Made by a program: the position numbers and the translations under genes
In this document: one piece after another, positions 52,818-64,000 of the stretch
Numbering within the stretch: position 1 is the stretch's first letter
Layout: each line of letters opens with the position of its first letter
NCBI GenBank assembly: GCA_033297075.1
Contig: MU858119.1
Coordinates: forward strand, 113,061 to 177,060
DNA from: Rhypophila decipiens
Taxonomy: Eukaryota > Ascomycota > Sordariomycetes > Sordariales > Naviculisporaceae
Reading direction: 5' to 3'
Length of the DNA: 64,000 nucleotides
The notes under the pieces: generated by a model
The model's input: the letters and a program-made list of their open reading frames with translations, nothing else
What the model was told of the DNA's origin: nothing
Databases searched by the model: none

Positions 52818-55800
52818 GACTGCGATTCGGCTTCGGCTCTGTATTTCAAATAGCGACACTCATATACCCCACTTCGATTTTCTTCCGTTCGAACACTTCA
52901 AGAACACAACGCGACTCAACCATTTCCTTTGTTTTTGTTTTCTTATGTTGTAACAAAAAAGCATGAACCGGAGCACAGCATCATAAAAAAAGTTTGGTCA
53001 CCACCGGAAGGTTGGGTTTTGTTTTTCGATACTGGGAACGGCGCACACATACGGATATCTTGTCATCATTTTGGGGCAATCTGGTTTACAGTCAACAACA
53101 ACACCGTGTATCACTCACTGGTACACTCTGGGGCATTCCTTTTCCTACAGAGCATTGCATCTGGATGGCTGGGAAGAGGTCATTGGCTTCTGGTGTTCTC
53201 TTTTCTTTACATTTTCTTTGTTTTCTTCTTGCAAGCTTAGATTGGGTTTGGGTCGGGCTTGCTCATGGGATCTCTTTGGGATGGCGTTTGGCCAAGGACA
53301 GCAACAGCACAATCTGGGTGCGTTGCTTGGAGGTTATTCGGCACTTGATGAATCATGCCATGATACTATTTTGTTGTATAATGCGGAGTTGGATTGGGCT
53401 GGAACTGGTAACCCATACTGGAGCTTCAGCGATTACGGGATACCCCAGTCTTTCACTCATGGGTAAATTTTTTTTTTTTGCTCTGGGATCAACTGGCAGG
53501 TTGGCATTCACTCCACACTGGAAACAGGTGGTATGACTATGATCAAATATTTTGGATACTTTGCTCAAATACAAATCAACCTGTCACTTGGCCCACGCCT
53601 TGTGGCCTTGATCTCACACAATTGCTCACTCCCAACTCCACCTTGGTTCTCAGTGCATTTTAAACCCGGTCGATGCCTTCGTTGTCTCCAACATCTGTCA
53701 TGGCAGTTCGACAAAAAAAGTCAGATCGATCAACAATTCCGTTCCACCTCCACATTCCAGGGCGGCACTGGCGGAGGTACTATACCTTCCCGTCCCGTTA
53801 CCCGCCAACTGTTCCGCTCAGAGCAGCAAACAACATCAGCCCTGTCGACTGGGATATCAGAAAAGAAAAGTGAAAAAAAGTGATTTATTATGGAAGACTT
53901 TGAATCTCCCTATAACAGATCTTATTTGCCATTTAACTGTTGAGCTTAATTCTACCTTTTAGAGTTACGTTAAGAAAGGGAATCACAGTAAGCTTCTAAT
54001 GGTCCGCAAACGGAGGGGCACGTTCAGTGTAGTTTTTTTTATAATCTTGTACTGCCGGAAAGTGAATTTTCTGCTTGTGGACTTATTTCGGACCATTTCC
54101 GAGCCCATTGACATGACACATGAGGGCAAATAGAAAAGAATGGCAAAAAGGAAGAGAGAAGAAAAAAAAGTAGGCGGCCGAGAGGCGGCGTACGGCGTAG
54201 CTTGTTTGACCCACCAGGCCAGGCCGCATCAAATCAACCGGGCAGGGCAGGCAGAGTCAAGGCAAGGAGGTGAGTATAAGGCACCTAGTGATGTACTCTT
54301 CAGCGTCAGAGTGCCAAAAATGTTTTTGGTTGTTCCTGATTCCTTCCTGGGCCTTGACCTGTTCAGTTGGGCAAGGGTGTGAGAAGAGAAAAAAAAAATG
54401 CTTCCTTCTCCTTCGCCCTTGAAATTTCAGACCTGGTCAGGATCGTCTACGGGGCCAAGGGATTGTGTTTCCAATGGAGATGACCGAGAAAACCTTCGAC
54501 AGTGTAACGAGAACATTGTTACACACGCCTCATTCTCGCTCGCTACAGGTTATTCTGGTCTATCGTGCTTCCTTTGCCTCATTGGTCTTGTTTTTTCTCC
54601 GCCACCCCGACACTCACTGGCCGGCAATAATGGGCGGATTTCACAATGAGCAAACACAAAGCTGATAGAAGGGATAGCAGATCTACAGTGCATAGTGTAG
54701 TATCCACACGCTTGTGAACTACACATATAACCTTAATTGATAGATACACAGTAGAGCATTGGGTAGCATCTGTGGCGAATAACGAAGGTTGTGAATTTCC
54801 CTCGCTTGTGCGTCACCTACTGCCCTCTCTCTATTCACACTCTTGCTCACGGTTCTTTGCGACAATATACCGTACTCGGCTGTTCTTATTCCCGTCTGTC
54901 ACAGTTTTGCAACCTCTTTCTTTTCTGTTGTCTCTCTGTCAACAAAAGTGGAAAAGTTTTGTGACTCGCCGGTCTGGACCCGCAAGGCCAGGAGACGGGA
55001 CCGCATGATTTGTCAGCCACAACGGAGAAAATCGACAGCCTTCAATGGGAGACTGATGAGAATAAGCGCAAAAGTGCGTAATTCAGGATGGAAATTGTGT
55101 GCTGGGTCTTCCAATCAAGCAAAGCGGACAAGTAAATGAGCTTCGCACGCCCAAATACCAGACTAGACCGACGGACCGGGTCATGCATGGTCTGGTTAAC
55201 AATGAGCCAGCTGGTTTCCGTGGTTTGGTCAGACTCTACCGTTAGGTACATTCATCCCTTATGACGGACGTGGTGAACCGGATGAAAGGCTACGAGATAT
55301 AGTATATCGTCCCACCAACATGGAGATGGGTCGGCAAGTTCGGAAACTGCCGACCTCGGTCCACCTATTACACGTGTATGTGACACGGAAAGCGGCAGCG
55401 GATCGGGATCCCGCACCCTGATCACTCGATCATTTCATCATTGAGGTTTGTGCAGTGGGGAAGGGAACAAAGGAAACGAAAAGGACCGTACGCTCCTGGA
55501 TGAGGGGGCTGTTGTTTTTCTATTGAGCTAACAGGTTTCGGCAGTATCTGACAGCATTAATTGGTATCGACATATGGGGTCGAGTTTCATTGCTCGCAAG
55601 TCCGGGTGCCGGATCCGGTCGGTTCGGTTGCCGAACCAGGCCGCCTCATCATCAGGGATGAGACGGGTCGGAGTGGGGGCTCCTTGGTTTAACGCCGGAG
55701 GGCTGCCGGAATGGGTCCGTACGTAAGGTAAGTACGGACGGACTGGAGTTCGATATCCCAGCTACATCGACCTCGGTGCCTGCCTGGCTGTTGTTGCTTG

Positions 55801-58800
55801 AAACCTTTTCACGAGCCAGGCAGGGAAGGAATCAACACTACCTTTTAGTTCGATTCGTTAGTCACCAGCCCAACCTTATTCTTGGTATTCCCCATTCTTT
55901 CGGAAACGGTTTTCACCATGCTGTCCACGTGTGACGAGAATTCAATTCAGCCAAGATCACCACAAGAATGCCTGGAGTCAAAGTAATATCATCAGTGGGG
56001 TAAATTCAAGATAGGATTTGATCTATCCCCACGACGTGACTCCATCGTGGACTTGGCGACACTATCACACAATGGGCATCCGAGCTTGGGGATTGTACAG
56101 TGAACCCCCCTGTAAATGCAACCAAGCCAGACCACACTTTCTGTTGCATTTACAAGGGGGGCCGCACAGACCATTTTACTGCCAAGCTGTAATTCAAACC
56201 TGTCATATTACAGAATAGTGGGGCAAACATAGGTCAAACCCTTTCTTATACGTGTATACATTCAGATTTCACACCTACTTTACCTGCAACTTCCCGCTTT
56301 TCAGTTGCATTTTGCATAGTTGCATTTCGCCTTACTATTTAATCTTAAACGTCAAAATAGTTGCAAATACAGGGGGGTTGCAATTTGCAGGGGGGTTGCA
56401 GGACAGGGGGGTTCACTGTACAATACTTTTTCACCAAGATCGTTTCCAACTTTCCAGACTTTCACACAGAGCGGGCTCATCTGGTAGGTCAGTCTCACTG
56501 CTGTGGACCATATCTGCTTACTAGTTGCTTGCTGCAGTTGCACCCGAAAGAAGTCCATCCAGCCTCGTTTTTTTTGTCCTTGTGTCCTTCCAGCCTGATT
56601 GAACAGTGAATGGCAGTTTGCAACCGTGAATTTTTGGCCTGTCTCTTTTTGCCTTTTCGCGCTTTACACGGATTAAATCACCTACCCAATGGATGGGGAA
56701 TTTCCACCACGCTTGTCCTATGTTTTGGTTTTTTTTACGGGCATGAGCACGCCATTCATAATCTCTTTCTTCGTCGCATTCCGTTCATAGTAGGTTTTTG
56801 TCGGTGTCTCTACGGGGTGTATTCGTGGGGGCTGTTTGGGGCGTTGTTGTTTTGTTGATGTTGTTACTCAAGCCCCTCCCCTATTTTCAACGTTCACCTC
56901 CACCCCTGATTTAGACCCCCATGGTGTGCACTGAGATGTTGCTATATGGCGGGGAATCGGGGTGAATAGCTTCACAGTTGCCGGTCCAGCGTGTTAATAG
57001 GACTTTGTGGACGTAGTGATTTCGAGATATTTCTTCCGATACGAATCCTATTGTATATCGCTCGCTCCGTTTATGGCTGCCGTTTTTGTCAGGCCATTAC
57101 CTTTTGTCCCCATGCCTTAAACTGACGATTATAAGTGGACACTTGCTCGCAAAACATTACACCAGCAATTATGAGCCTAGAAGTGGATACTGTGGTTCTT
57201 ATTTCTTCTCTCAGTCATAAGGCGGAGTTGTGTATTGAGCTGGCGGGTGCTGAGTGGGTGTGATCCAAAGCAAATCATGCGTGCTGCGCAGTACCCCGTT
57301 CAACCGCCCAACGGCGCGCGCCTTCCCCTATCCTTACCAGCGTATCATCCCGATGGCCGGAAGAGAACGGAACTAATGCCGGATTTTCTAGAGAAAGGCG
57401 GGATGGAGCTTTTTCTTGTTGCTTTGTATCTGCCAGTTTGTGTTTCCTTGGTGGAGAGTGGGTGTTTTCTACTTGATGTCCAGTTTGAACTCAAGGATGT
57501 CATCATTTTCTGAAACATGCTCTTTTGCTCGCCAGGCCATATGGTCACCTTTATTTCTCTTTGCCATGGCTAAACATCCATGGATCATCCCGACTTGGCA
57601 CTCTGTGATTGTTTAGATGGGGTCAATGCGTCATTGGATGTTCTAGTGAAGTGCTCAGCTTCTTCTGTGGTATCCGTTGCGAGAGGGATACTACGTCTTA
57701 CACCGTGACCTGTTTGGGCAACAGATTGTCTCGTTGACGTCGTCCACAGAGTGCCAGATTGCGAGCCTCAGGTAAGGTACCTTGGCTATATACCGCCTTA
57801 TACTACCACCACACTTCATTAGCCGTACCAGAAGCTATTACATGTATCCCGGCCGTCCTCTATGCACCGCCGCATTCCGGTTTGTGATATTTTGGCACAA
57901 GTCTCTATATGGATGCCTCATCCGTCTCCCTGTTCACAAAATATTTGTCCACAATCACGAAACAGAAAGCAGTTAGTGTGTGTGTGACTACCCATGAGTA
58001 TGAGAAAAGGTTGGGAGCTCCGCACATAGGCAGTCGTCAATTCAAAGTTTGTCCGTTGGTGGAGATCCGACGATGGATCTTTTGATCTGCTCCTGCACAC
58101 AACGGCTCGTCCGGTCATCGGAATTTCTCCGACATCATATCATAATCACCCTGGCTGGAATTAGTGTAACTAAGTGTAGAAGTCCCCCGTATGTTGTTGG
58201 CATACTTTTCGGGTTGTACAAGTAGTATAAACATCCATACTGGGCGAGAGCCGCGAGACTTGACTCGCCCCACTTCTAATGCAATATCAAGCCGTTTCCA
58301 ATATCAAGGCATCAGGAAACGACACAACAGCAGGCTGTGAGTAAAAAGATTGGCAGGCCTCATAGTGTTACAATATTTCCAGTAATGAAAAACCAAAAGA
58401 GAGTGAAAGCTGGGTTAGCCCGTTTCAGCAGTGCCTGGGTGCAATATATCTCTGGGCGAATTAGAAAATCGCCGGCATCATCTACACGAGCAACAAATTC
58501 CAGAGGGAGCTTGGGTTTAGGACCCATTCTAGGTAGCAATTCTTTTTTTTTCCTGCGCCCACACACTCTACACTCCTTACTTATACTCGAACCAGCTATG
58601 ATACAGCCTAGTAAGCCAAATATTGAAATATCAAGGAAAGAATCTCGAGCAAAATCTGGGACTTTTTTCTCTCAAACTTCGCGGAGTCGACCGACAGATG
58701 TGAGTGATCTTCAGCAGCGGTTATTCTCAGCATAGACTTTTCCTAATCCGGCATGGACGTGGATCTCCCTTCCTCCCGCCCCCTGTCCAGCGTTGGTTCC

Positions 58801-61696
58801 TCTCAGGTACCGAGACCCTAGTTTCATATCGGAACAACAACCGGGAAGGTGTCTTGAGTGTTCTCACCCTAACAGTTGTCAACGTGTCGCAGCCAACTCC
58901 ACCACCAAATTGCATTAGTTTCTATTCGTTTCTTGTGGGGTTCTCTGTGTCGATCATTTTCTGCCGTGAACCTGTCCTTTCCAGCAGTTTCCAGTCACTA
59001 TTTATTGCCTGAAGTAGTCTAGGCCAGTTTTCTCCTTCAAGAAGCCTCGTTACACTACGGGTATCCCTCAACGAATTGATCCTCTCTTCTTCAGGCCCCT
59101 GATTGGTTTGACACATGGGACTGTTATTTTCTTTTCTCGCTCCACCACTTTATCCATTATTACGAATATCGACCGACAGCATGACGGCCGAGCGAATTGC
59201 TACTTTCAGCCATATTACTCATCTCTCAACTCCAAGGGTTGCACAATGTTTGGAGGTGCAATGGTTGCCCTCGATTGGGAACCGTGGGCAATGACTCCCC
59301 ACTCCACTCTCCTGCCCATCTTTTAGCTGGCATCGTCAACCCAAGCAAGGGCGAGCGAGCCAAGTGGCCCAGACAGCAATGCAAGGAAGGAACAGCAAAT
59401 TCAGCTCGGGTTTGTGACCCGTCCTCAGGACACTCATACTATTCCTCATCGTTTGTTTCTGGATCCCGCCGCTTCCTCATTGGCATGGATCCAAACTACT
59501 TGTTTGGAGTAAGACTCATTCTTTTCTTCCCTTGCAATAATCCAGGGTCCACCCGACTCCTGCTTTTCTCTCGCTCCTCTCATTTTTCCTCACGTAACCA
59601 TCGACCATTCCACGGACCAATCCGGTCTGGACATGCCTTGCCGTTCTACCCAGTCTACACTACCAGTTACAGCGTTGTGTATTTACAGAGATGCCATTGG
59701 CTGGACGTACGATGCTTGCCAAAAGTTGTGCTGTGAAGGAGAATCTTGACATTCATGCTAGCAGACGTGTCAGCCGCTACTGGACCTGTGCAATTGTGAG
59801 GCGTGCGAGCGTGCTAATGGCCAGGAAGAAGAAAAGTGGGAGGAGAAGAAGCCCGAAGGCGCCATTCAGTCTTGGATGATGTCGTTGGGCGGATTTATTT
59901 CTAATTATGTCTCTTCTTATTCCTTGTTCCGGATACCTTTGGGGAAGAAAATCTCGATCATTGGGACGAAACAAACCATGGGCCAAACCATGTTACTGAT
60001 GCCGTACCGCTTGCCTCATCGGAACACCGACAGGCAAGTTTCGGCCCACTCCATCAAGCCGCGGCCCTTGATTGCGTCTTACCATGCCGCCCAATTCCCC
60101 TCGAACCCCGGGCGGAAGAGCTGAGCTGCCGCTCCGTGGCGAGAAACGGGAGCACGGAGGAGCGAGACCTGTCCATGGCATGACTTGGCCAGCATGCCCC
60201 TTGAAGACGGAAGCAGAGCCCGATGCTGCTCCCCCTCACGAAAGGTGCTGGCGTGTCTGCTTCTTTGCCGTCCAAGCCCAATTCCAATTTCGTCTTCTAT
60301 AACGCAGTGAGGTGGATGACACACTCGTCACTCCCGGCACTCTCGTTCCGCACTTTCAGCACCATGTCCAGTTCCCAGCTCGGGACGTGAACCCACAACG
60401 CCCCATTTGCTGGTTGGGTTTCCGTGTCTCCTGTCCTAGCGTCTCCTTTGGCTTTGTGCTGCCTGCCTGGCTGCTTCCGGGATACAGGCAAAGCGTACAA
60501 GAGCACATTCACACAAGCACATGCCTGTTGATGCTAATACAAGAGCACAAGGGGGTGCTGGAGACACAGGGAAGAGTATCAGAGAGTGGGGAATGGAATT
60601 CAGAGCCAGGGAACACAAAGACTATGTTGCAAATCGTTATGTACAACTCGGGAAGGAGACTAATTCGCCTCGTTTGTGCTACGCGATCTAAGACCTTTGG
60701 CTAACAATTGGTGTTAGCTTTCCTCCTCATGTCTACCTTTTTCTTCTCAATTGGCGGGAAAAGGGTGTGAGGGAAAAGAATTAGATTGACGGGATAGAAA
60801 AAAAAGTGAATACGATCTGGTGTATCCTGCCCGATTAGTTCATGACGATGTCTCTGTTCTACTGTCTCACTCGTCTTGTCTTGGGTATTTAGTAATACCC
60901 AGAACAAAACATCACACACATGACACATAACACGCACATAGGTACAAGACGGTGGCGACGGACTTCTCGGTAGGTACAAGTATCCGGCACAAGACTTTTC
61001 TTGGGATTCTGAGAACGGCGAATGACGGACAAGGGTGAGATTATACAGACCGGCCGTTCAATTCTCGGGGAGGGTGCATTATTACTGGTTTTCGTTGGGT
61101 ATGAGGCCCAGAGGATATGAACCTAACGTTGCTTTATATGGTGTCTCAATGAGCTCCACTCCTACCAGATCTACCACGAGAGTGTATATAGGTAGCTTGA
61201 GGAAAGGATAGAATATGAAACCTCAGACCTTTTCACGAGATCTTTCCTATCGTCGAGTCATCGGTCCTCCCAACAATAGACACCTTACGTCCGCTAGCGA
61301 CACTTCCTACGCATTGTTTTAATCCCATTCTGCGTCGGGACAATCTACTTGGCTGTAGCGGGATTGGAATTTCACAGTTTTATACTTGAGACTGGAGTAT
61401 ACTTTGGGCAAGCTTTTCGCAAGACATAATATGTTATTCTCATCTATAAAGGATTTGTAACTCCTAGTAAAAGCAGACTAAGAGAATGCTTCGAGATTGC
61501 TAACAAATAAATATATAAAATTGCATGCGTCGCTTCATTCGTTCGGCTTCTTCCGTCTGCCCTCTGCTTCGCTCCGTGGGCTCGAAGTCCTCTCTCATTT
61601 TGCTCCTGGCAATTTTACAGCCAGACCTTCACACTATATGCTACGGCTGCGGCTGACAACAGCTGTAACCACCTTAGCCTGCCGAAGCTGCTGTCA
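52818..61696. other. 8.9-kb gene-poor region
   Basis: No supportable gene. It contains the ECL1 3' untranslated region, a MITE at 56098-56418, and strong small hairpins at 55621-55637 and 55715-55739. Several frames of 100-180 codons exist (for example 52994-53536 and 59197-59736), but they overlap each other and show no family resemblance. Confidence 0.55.
56098..56418. mobile_element. 321-bp MITE with CAGTGAACCCCCCTGT ends and TA duplication
   Basis: The left end CAGTGAACCCCCCTGT is inverted perfectly at the right end (ACAGGGGGGTTCACTG, 56403-56418), and TA flanks both sides (56096-56097 and 56419-56420), as in pogo/Fot1-type Tc1-mariner elements, whose ends begin CAG. The match continues outward across ATTG, so the true repeat may be 22 bp. 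Subterminal copies of CCCCCTGTAAATGCAAC (56106-56122, inverted at 56143-56160) and GGGGGGTTGCA words repeat inside. It has no coding capacity. Confidence 0.85.
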
Positions 61697-62308
61697 TCAG
61701 ACTTGCCATGTTATTGAAAAGTGCTCAAGGTAATGGGCCTTTCGATGAAGGTCCCATGCATTTCCATGATGTTTCTTCCCATCCCATGTATTGTGATCCC
61801 ATCCCATGGCTCTTGTTCCCATCCCATGACTGTCGGCGCATCGTGGGTTTGATCTTGGCTGAGCAGCAATGTTGTCTGTGTCGAGATGGCTGAACAAGCG
61901 ATTCCGGGATCCGAAGCAGGCACCACAAGCGGCACAATGGTGGCTTACTGGATCGTATGAATCGGTGGTTGGATCGGCTCGTTCGGATCGGTCGGAATGA
62001 ATGTATTCAGAAGGCGGGAAATCTCCTGGCAGTCTTTTCTTTTCTTGATTGAAAGACTGAAGGTTCTTTGCCGTCAAAGTCGTTGCTAGGGGGCTCGTGT
62101 TCGATTGATTCGTGTTGACAGAGGGTTCAAAAACAGCCTCTTCTTGGTCAATCGAAGGTTGGGTCGACTGAGCCATCGTTGATATCATCGTCAAAACGTC
62201 GGATTCAGGTGATTCGGCAGTCGAAGTCGTAGAAGCCGGCGAGAGGGTGCTGGCGGCTGGCGAAGGCTGGATGGGTCTGTCAAGCCCTTCTTGAGTGGTG
62301 AAATCCAT
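61697..62308 (-). CDS. Hypothetical protein with an incomplete zinc-finger-like motif, possibly transposon-derived
   Basis: ATG at 62308, 203 aa, low confidence. The first 120 residues are Ser/Thr/Pro/Asn-rich without a recognisable fold. SHHCAACGACFGSRNRLFSH (about 125-144) resembles a C2H2 finger: C-x2-C-x12-H with the expected Phe and Leu, but the second His is missing (HLDTDN follows). After it the frame enters a repeat of CCATGGGATGGGA-type words (61770-61830), giving a Gly/Met/Trp-rich tail unlikely to be a real domain. Open frames in two other phases continue upstream to about 62720, so a frameshifted or intron-split longer gene is possible. Fingers of this spacing occur in fungal retroelement gag-like proteins; that link is inference. 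Confidence 0.3.
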   Translation of the reverse strand: MDFTTQEGLDRPIQPSPAASTLSPASTTSTAESPESDVLTMISTMAQSTQPSIDQEEAVFEPSVNTNQSNTSPLATTLTAKNLQSFNQEKKRLPGDFPPSEYIHSDRSERADPTTDSYDPVSHHCAACGACFGSRNRLFSHLDTDNIAAQPRSNPRCADSHGMGTRAMGWDHNTWDGKKHHGNAWDLHRKAHYLEHFSITWQV

Positions 62309-62732
62309 CCATCTGAGGGTCTGAATGAACGGTTAACAGGGGTGTCAGAGCCAGTGTTCTTGAGCCAAGGCTTGAAATAGCCCTTTTCTGAAGGCAAGGT
62401 TGGCCGACGGACTGGATGAAGCAGTCCATCTGAAGAGGAGGGGCGCGGGCCGCCGAAGTTTCTGTCGGCTGCTGGGGATTGTCTGGGACCGGCGACTGTT
62501 TCTTGCATGGGGAAGCCGATCCATCAAGGCTGTCGAGAGAAACGGAGACTGGCTTGGTAGATGACTTGACTAAACTGTCGGAAATTGCTACAGCCGACCT
62601 TCGCGCTACACGCTGCGGTGGCTGTCGCCTTAGTTGTTCTGCTGATTCGCAACGCTTGGTAAATGTCTCGAAATGCGAAGCGACATTACGCCTCTGGTGT
62701 TTTTGCTCTGCAACTGGCAACTGTTTGGCGGC

Positions 62733-62820
62733 TGTCCAGTCACGTGGCTTGCTTAGAGTGAATTGTTCAGCTGAGTCGATTTCTCAGCTACGTCGATTTC
62801 TCAGCTGCAGTCACGTGGCT
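62733..62820. repeat. Duplicated AGTCACGTGGCT boxes and GTCGATTTCTCAGCT repeats
   Basis: AGTCACGTGGCT occurs near 62737-62748 and again near 62809-62820, each with a CACGTG E-box. Between them GTCGATTTCTCAGCT appears twice in tandem. The block lies just upstream (minus strand) of the doubtful ORF frames at 61.7-62.7 kb and could be promoter sequence; that is inference. Confidence 0.6.
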
Positions 62821-63080
62821 AATATAAGCCCTGCTTGGCTGGCCAGTAGGGCGATCAACGCAATTAGCGACTGCAACTAACGCTATAGTGGCCGTATACG
62901 CGTACAACTAAGTATTGCTTAAAAACAGTCTTTAGATTAGAATAATAGGAATAAATTAATTTAATTTAGTTGTATTTTATGTAACGGATGATGCCGTCGG
63001 GGATGCCGTCAAGGTTAACGCCACGTTCTTTGGCGAGATGCCAAGTGGATCCAACTGTGGATCCTACCTCGGGTATAAAG

Positions 63081-63192
63081 TGTCACGACCACAACACATT
63101 CTTCCTTTCTTTCTTCTCTCTCTTTAGTCTAGAATCTTCGTCCATAGTGCCTAATGAGATGAGTTCCGCCGTCTCCCAGCCAGGCCGTGACA
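63081..63192. repeat. 112-bp block bounded by TGTCACG and CGTGACA
   Basis: TGTCACGACC opens the block and GGCCGTGACA closes it, giving LTR-like TG...CA ends with 7-bp inverted repeats at the border of the A+T-rich island. Flanks (TAAAG and TTTTA) do not match, so it could be half of a larger or rearranged element. Confidence 0.4.
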
Positions 63193-63880
63193 TTTTATAT
63201 AGAGATAAATAAAGGCCTAAATTAGCCGAGATTTCTTTATATATATATCTAATAGTAGATATAGGGTAATAACTAGTAGAGCTAGAGTAATTAGTTAAGT
63301 TTAAGTCTATTAGTAGTTAACTCTTAAACTCCTAATTTAACTAATATACCCCTAGAGAACTAAGTATTACTAAGTTCTCTAACTAAATATAGTATATTTA
63401 CCTACTATAGTAAAGATTATTTTAGCTTAAAAGAACTCTTTAACCTTTATTCTTCTTATTATCTAATAAATTTATTATTTCTTCCTTAAAATTATTCTTA
63501 AATTTAAAAGAAATATATACCTTGTGACGATTGTATGCAAAATAACCACTGTATACGTCGTCATACAAACTATACATACCAATACTAGTAGCGGTTTTTC
63601 CGTTCTAGTATCGTGCTCTTTTGAGGGCTTGTGGCACAGTGGTGTGGTATGTCGCTGTCGTTACAAACCCTCTAAATCCCTAAAACATCTACTATACTAA
63701 CTTATTTCCTAAATATTATAAATTTCTCTTTTATTAATACTTTTATTAAACTATTTACTTTTATATTTACTAAAATATAGTATTTTACTTTAAAATCCTT
63801 TTTTTTTAAACTTATTTTTAAAATTAGTAGTTAAAAATATTAATATAATAAAGATTTATTATTTGTAATGGGCTAAGGTA
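63193..63880. other. A+T-rich, RIP-like island
   Basis: Almost pure A+T with many TA steps and no coding frames, apart from the LTR-like unit at 63523-63665. It is consistent with a RIP-mutated transposon. It resembles the islands at 30.4-31.1 and 38.5-39.3 kb in composition. Confidence 0.65.
63523..63665 (-). mobile_element. LTR-like unit, 143 bp, reverse orientation
   Basis: Ends TGTGACGA and TCGTTACA. Reversed, it opens TGTAACGACAGCGACATACC and contains CACACCACTGTGCC, AAAAGAGCA, AGAACGGAA and GGTATGTATAGT, in the same order as the units at 30611 and 30778. Flanking pentamers TACCT and AACCC differ, which could be decay or a misjudged end. Confidence 0.7.
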
Positions 63881-64000
63881 GTGTATTGCAACTAGCTAAG
63901 CGTTCCAACGAAAACGCGAAACTTGAAGGAGAAAGAAGAGACGAGAAAAGAGGTCTGATGGGCTTCGCCCATCCTATATACATGATGGTGTCAGTTCGAT
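63881..64000. other. Window end, with short hairpin
   Basis: Balanced DNA after the A+T island. A perfect hairpin, GATGGGC-TTC-GCCCATC, lies at 63957-63973. The window stops too soon to say what this belongs to. Confidence 0.4.

Noticed and set aside
52994..53536. 180-codon frame downstream of the ECL1-family gene
   Set aside because: It overlaps another open frame on the same strand and lies in the probable 3' untranslated region; no recognisable family.
59197..59736. 179-codon plus-strand frame
   Set aside because: It overlaps other frames, has no recognisable motif, and no coding-like bias.

Overview
The window is nuclear DNA of a filamentous ascomycete (Pezizomycotina; a Sordariomycete is my best guess, and I would not go below class). 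The signs are genes split by 50-110 bp introns with GTAAGT/GTATGT-type donors, a fungal-type UDP-galactopyranose mutase, a hybrid histidine kinase of almost 2000 residues, an ECL1-family gene, intron-bearing nuclear tRNAs, and A+T-rich islands of decayed transposons in otherwise balanced DNA, as left by repeat-induced point mutation (RIP).

Layout. 0.7-8 kb: UDP-galactopyranose mutase (-) and a TPT/DUF250 nucleotide-sugar or sugar-phosphate transporter (+), diverging from a 3.7-kb gap; together they look like a two-gene galactofuranose supply unit. 9-11.5 kb: ribosomal protein eL27 (-) diverging from an NCE101-like small membrane protein (+), then a TTC36-like TPR protein (-). 12.6-16 kb: 4-hydroxyphenylpyruvate dioxygenase (+) converging on the TFIIH subunit Ssl1/p44 (-). 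19.4-25.5 kb: a hybrid histidine kinase with a split GAF-like region, two PAS domains, kinase core, degenerate receiver and true receiver. 26.7-28.6 kb: CCT3, chaperonin gamma subunit. 29.1-29.9 kb: PRKRIP1/DUF1168 protein (-). 32.6-34.5 kb: a histidine-phosphatase (phosphoglycerate mutase superfamily) protein with a long tail. 35.1-35.6 kb: tRNA-Tyr(GUA) and tRNA-Ala(AGC), both with introns.

From 35.6 kb to the end the DNA is very gene-poor. The only confident gene is an ECL1-family zinc protein at 52.4 kb; a doubtful finger-like ORF lies at 61.7-62.3 kb. These gaps are mostly of ordinary base composition, so they are not simply RIP-destroyed transposons.

Mobile DNA is the most unusual part. 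I could define, by termini and target duplications read directly: a 954-bp inverted-repeat element at 30.3-31.2 kb holding an 11-unit 22-bp tandem array and interrupted by LTR-like insertions; solo-LTR-like units with perfect 5-bp duplications (AAGAG, AATAG); a 915-bp A+T-rich insertion at 38.4-39.3 kb between 16-bp direct repeats, itself hit by a solo LTR; two TA-flanked MITEs (17.3 and 56.1 kb); and a dispersed nonamer TACGGAGTA/TACTCCGTA found nine times, only in noncoding DNA.

The protein genes otherwise form no single pathway beyond the galactofuranose pair; they are a typical euchromatic mix of housekeeping and signalling genes. All gene models were spliced by eye from GT/AG signals, frame continuity and remembered family sequences, with no search or transcript data.
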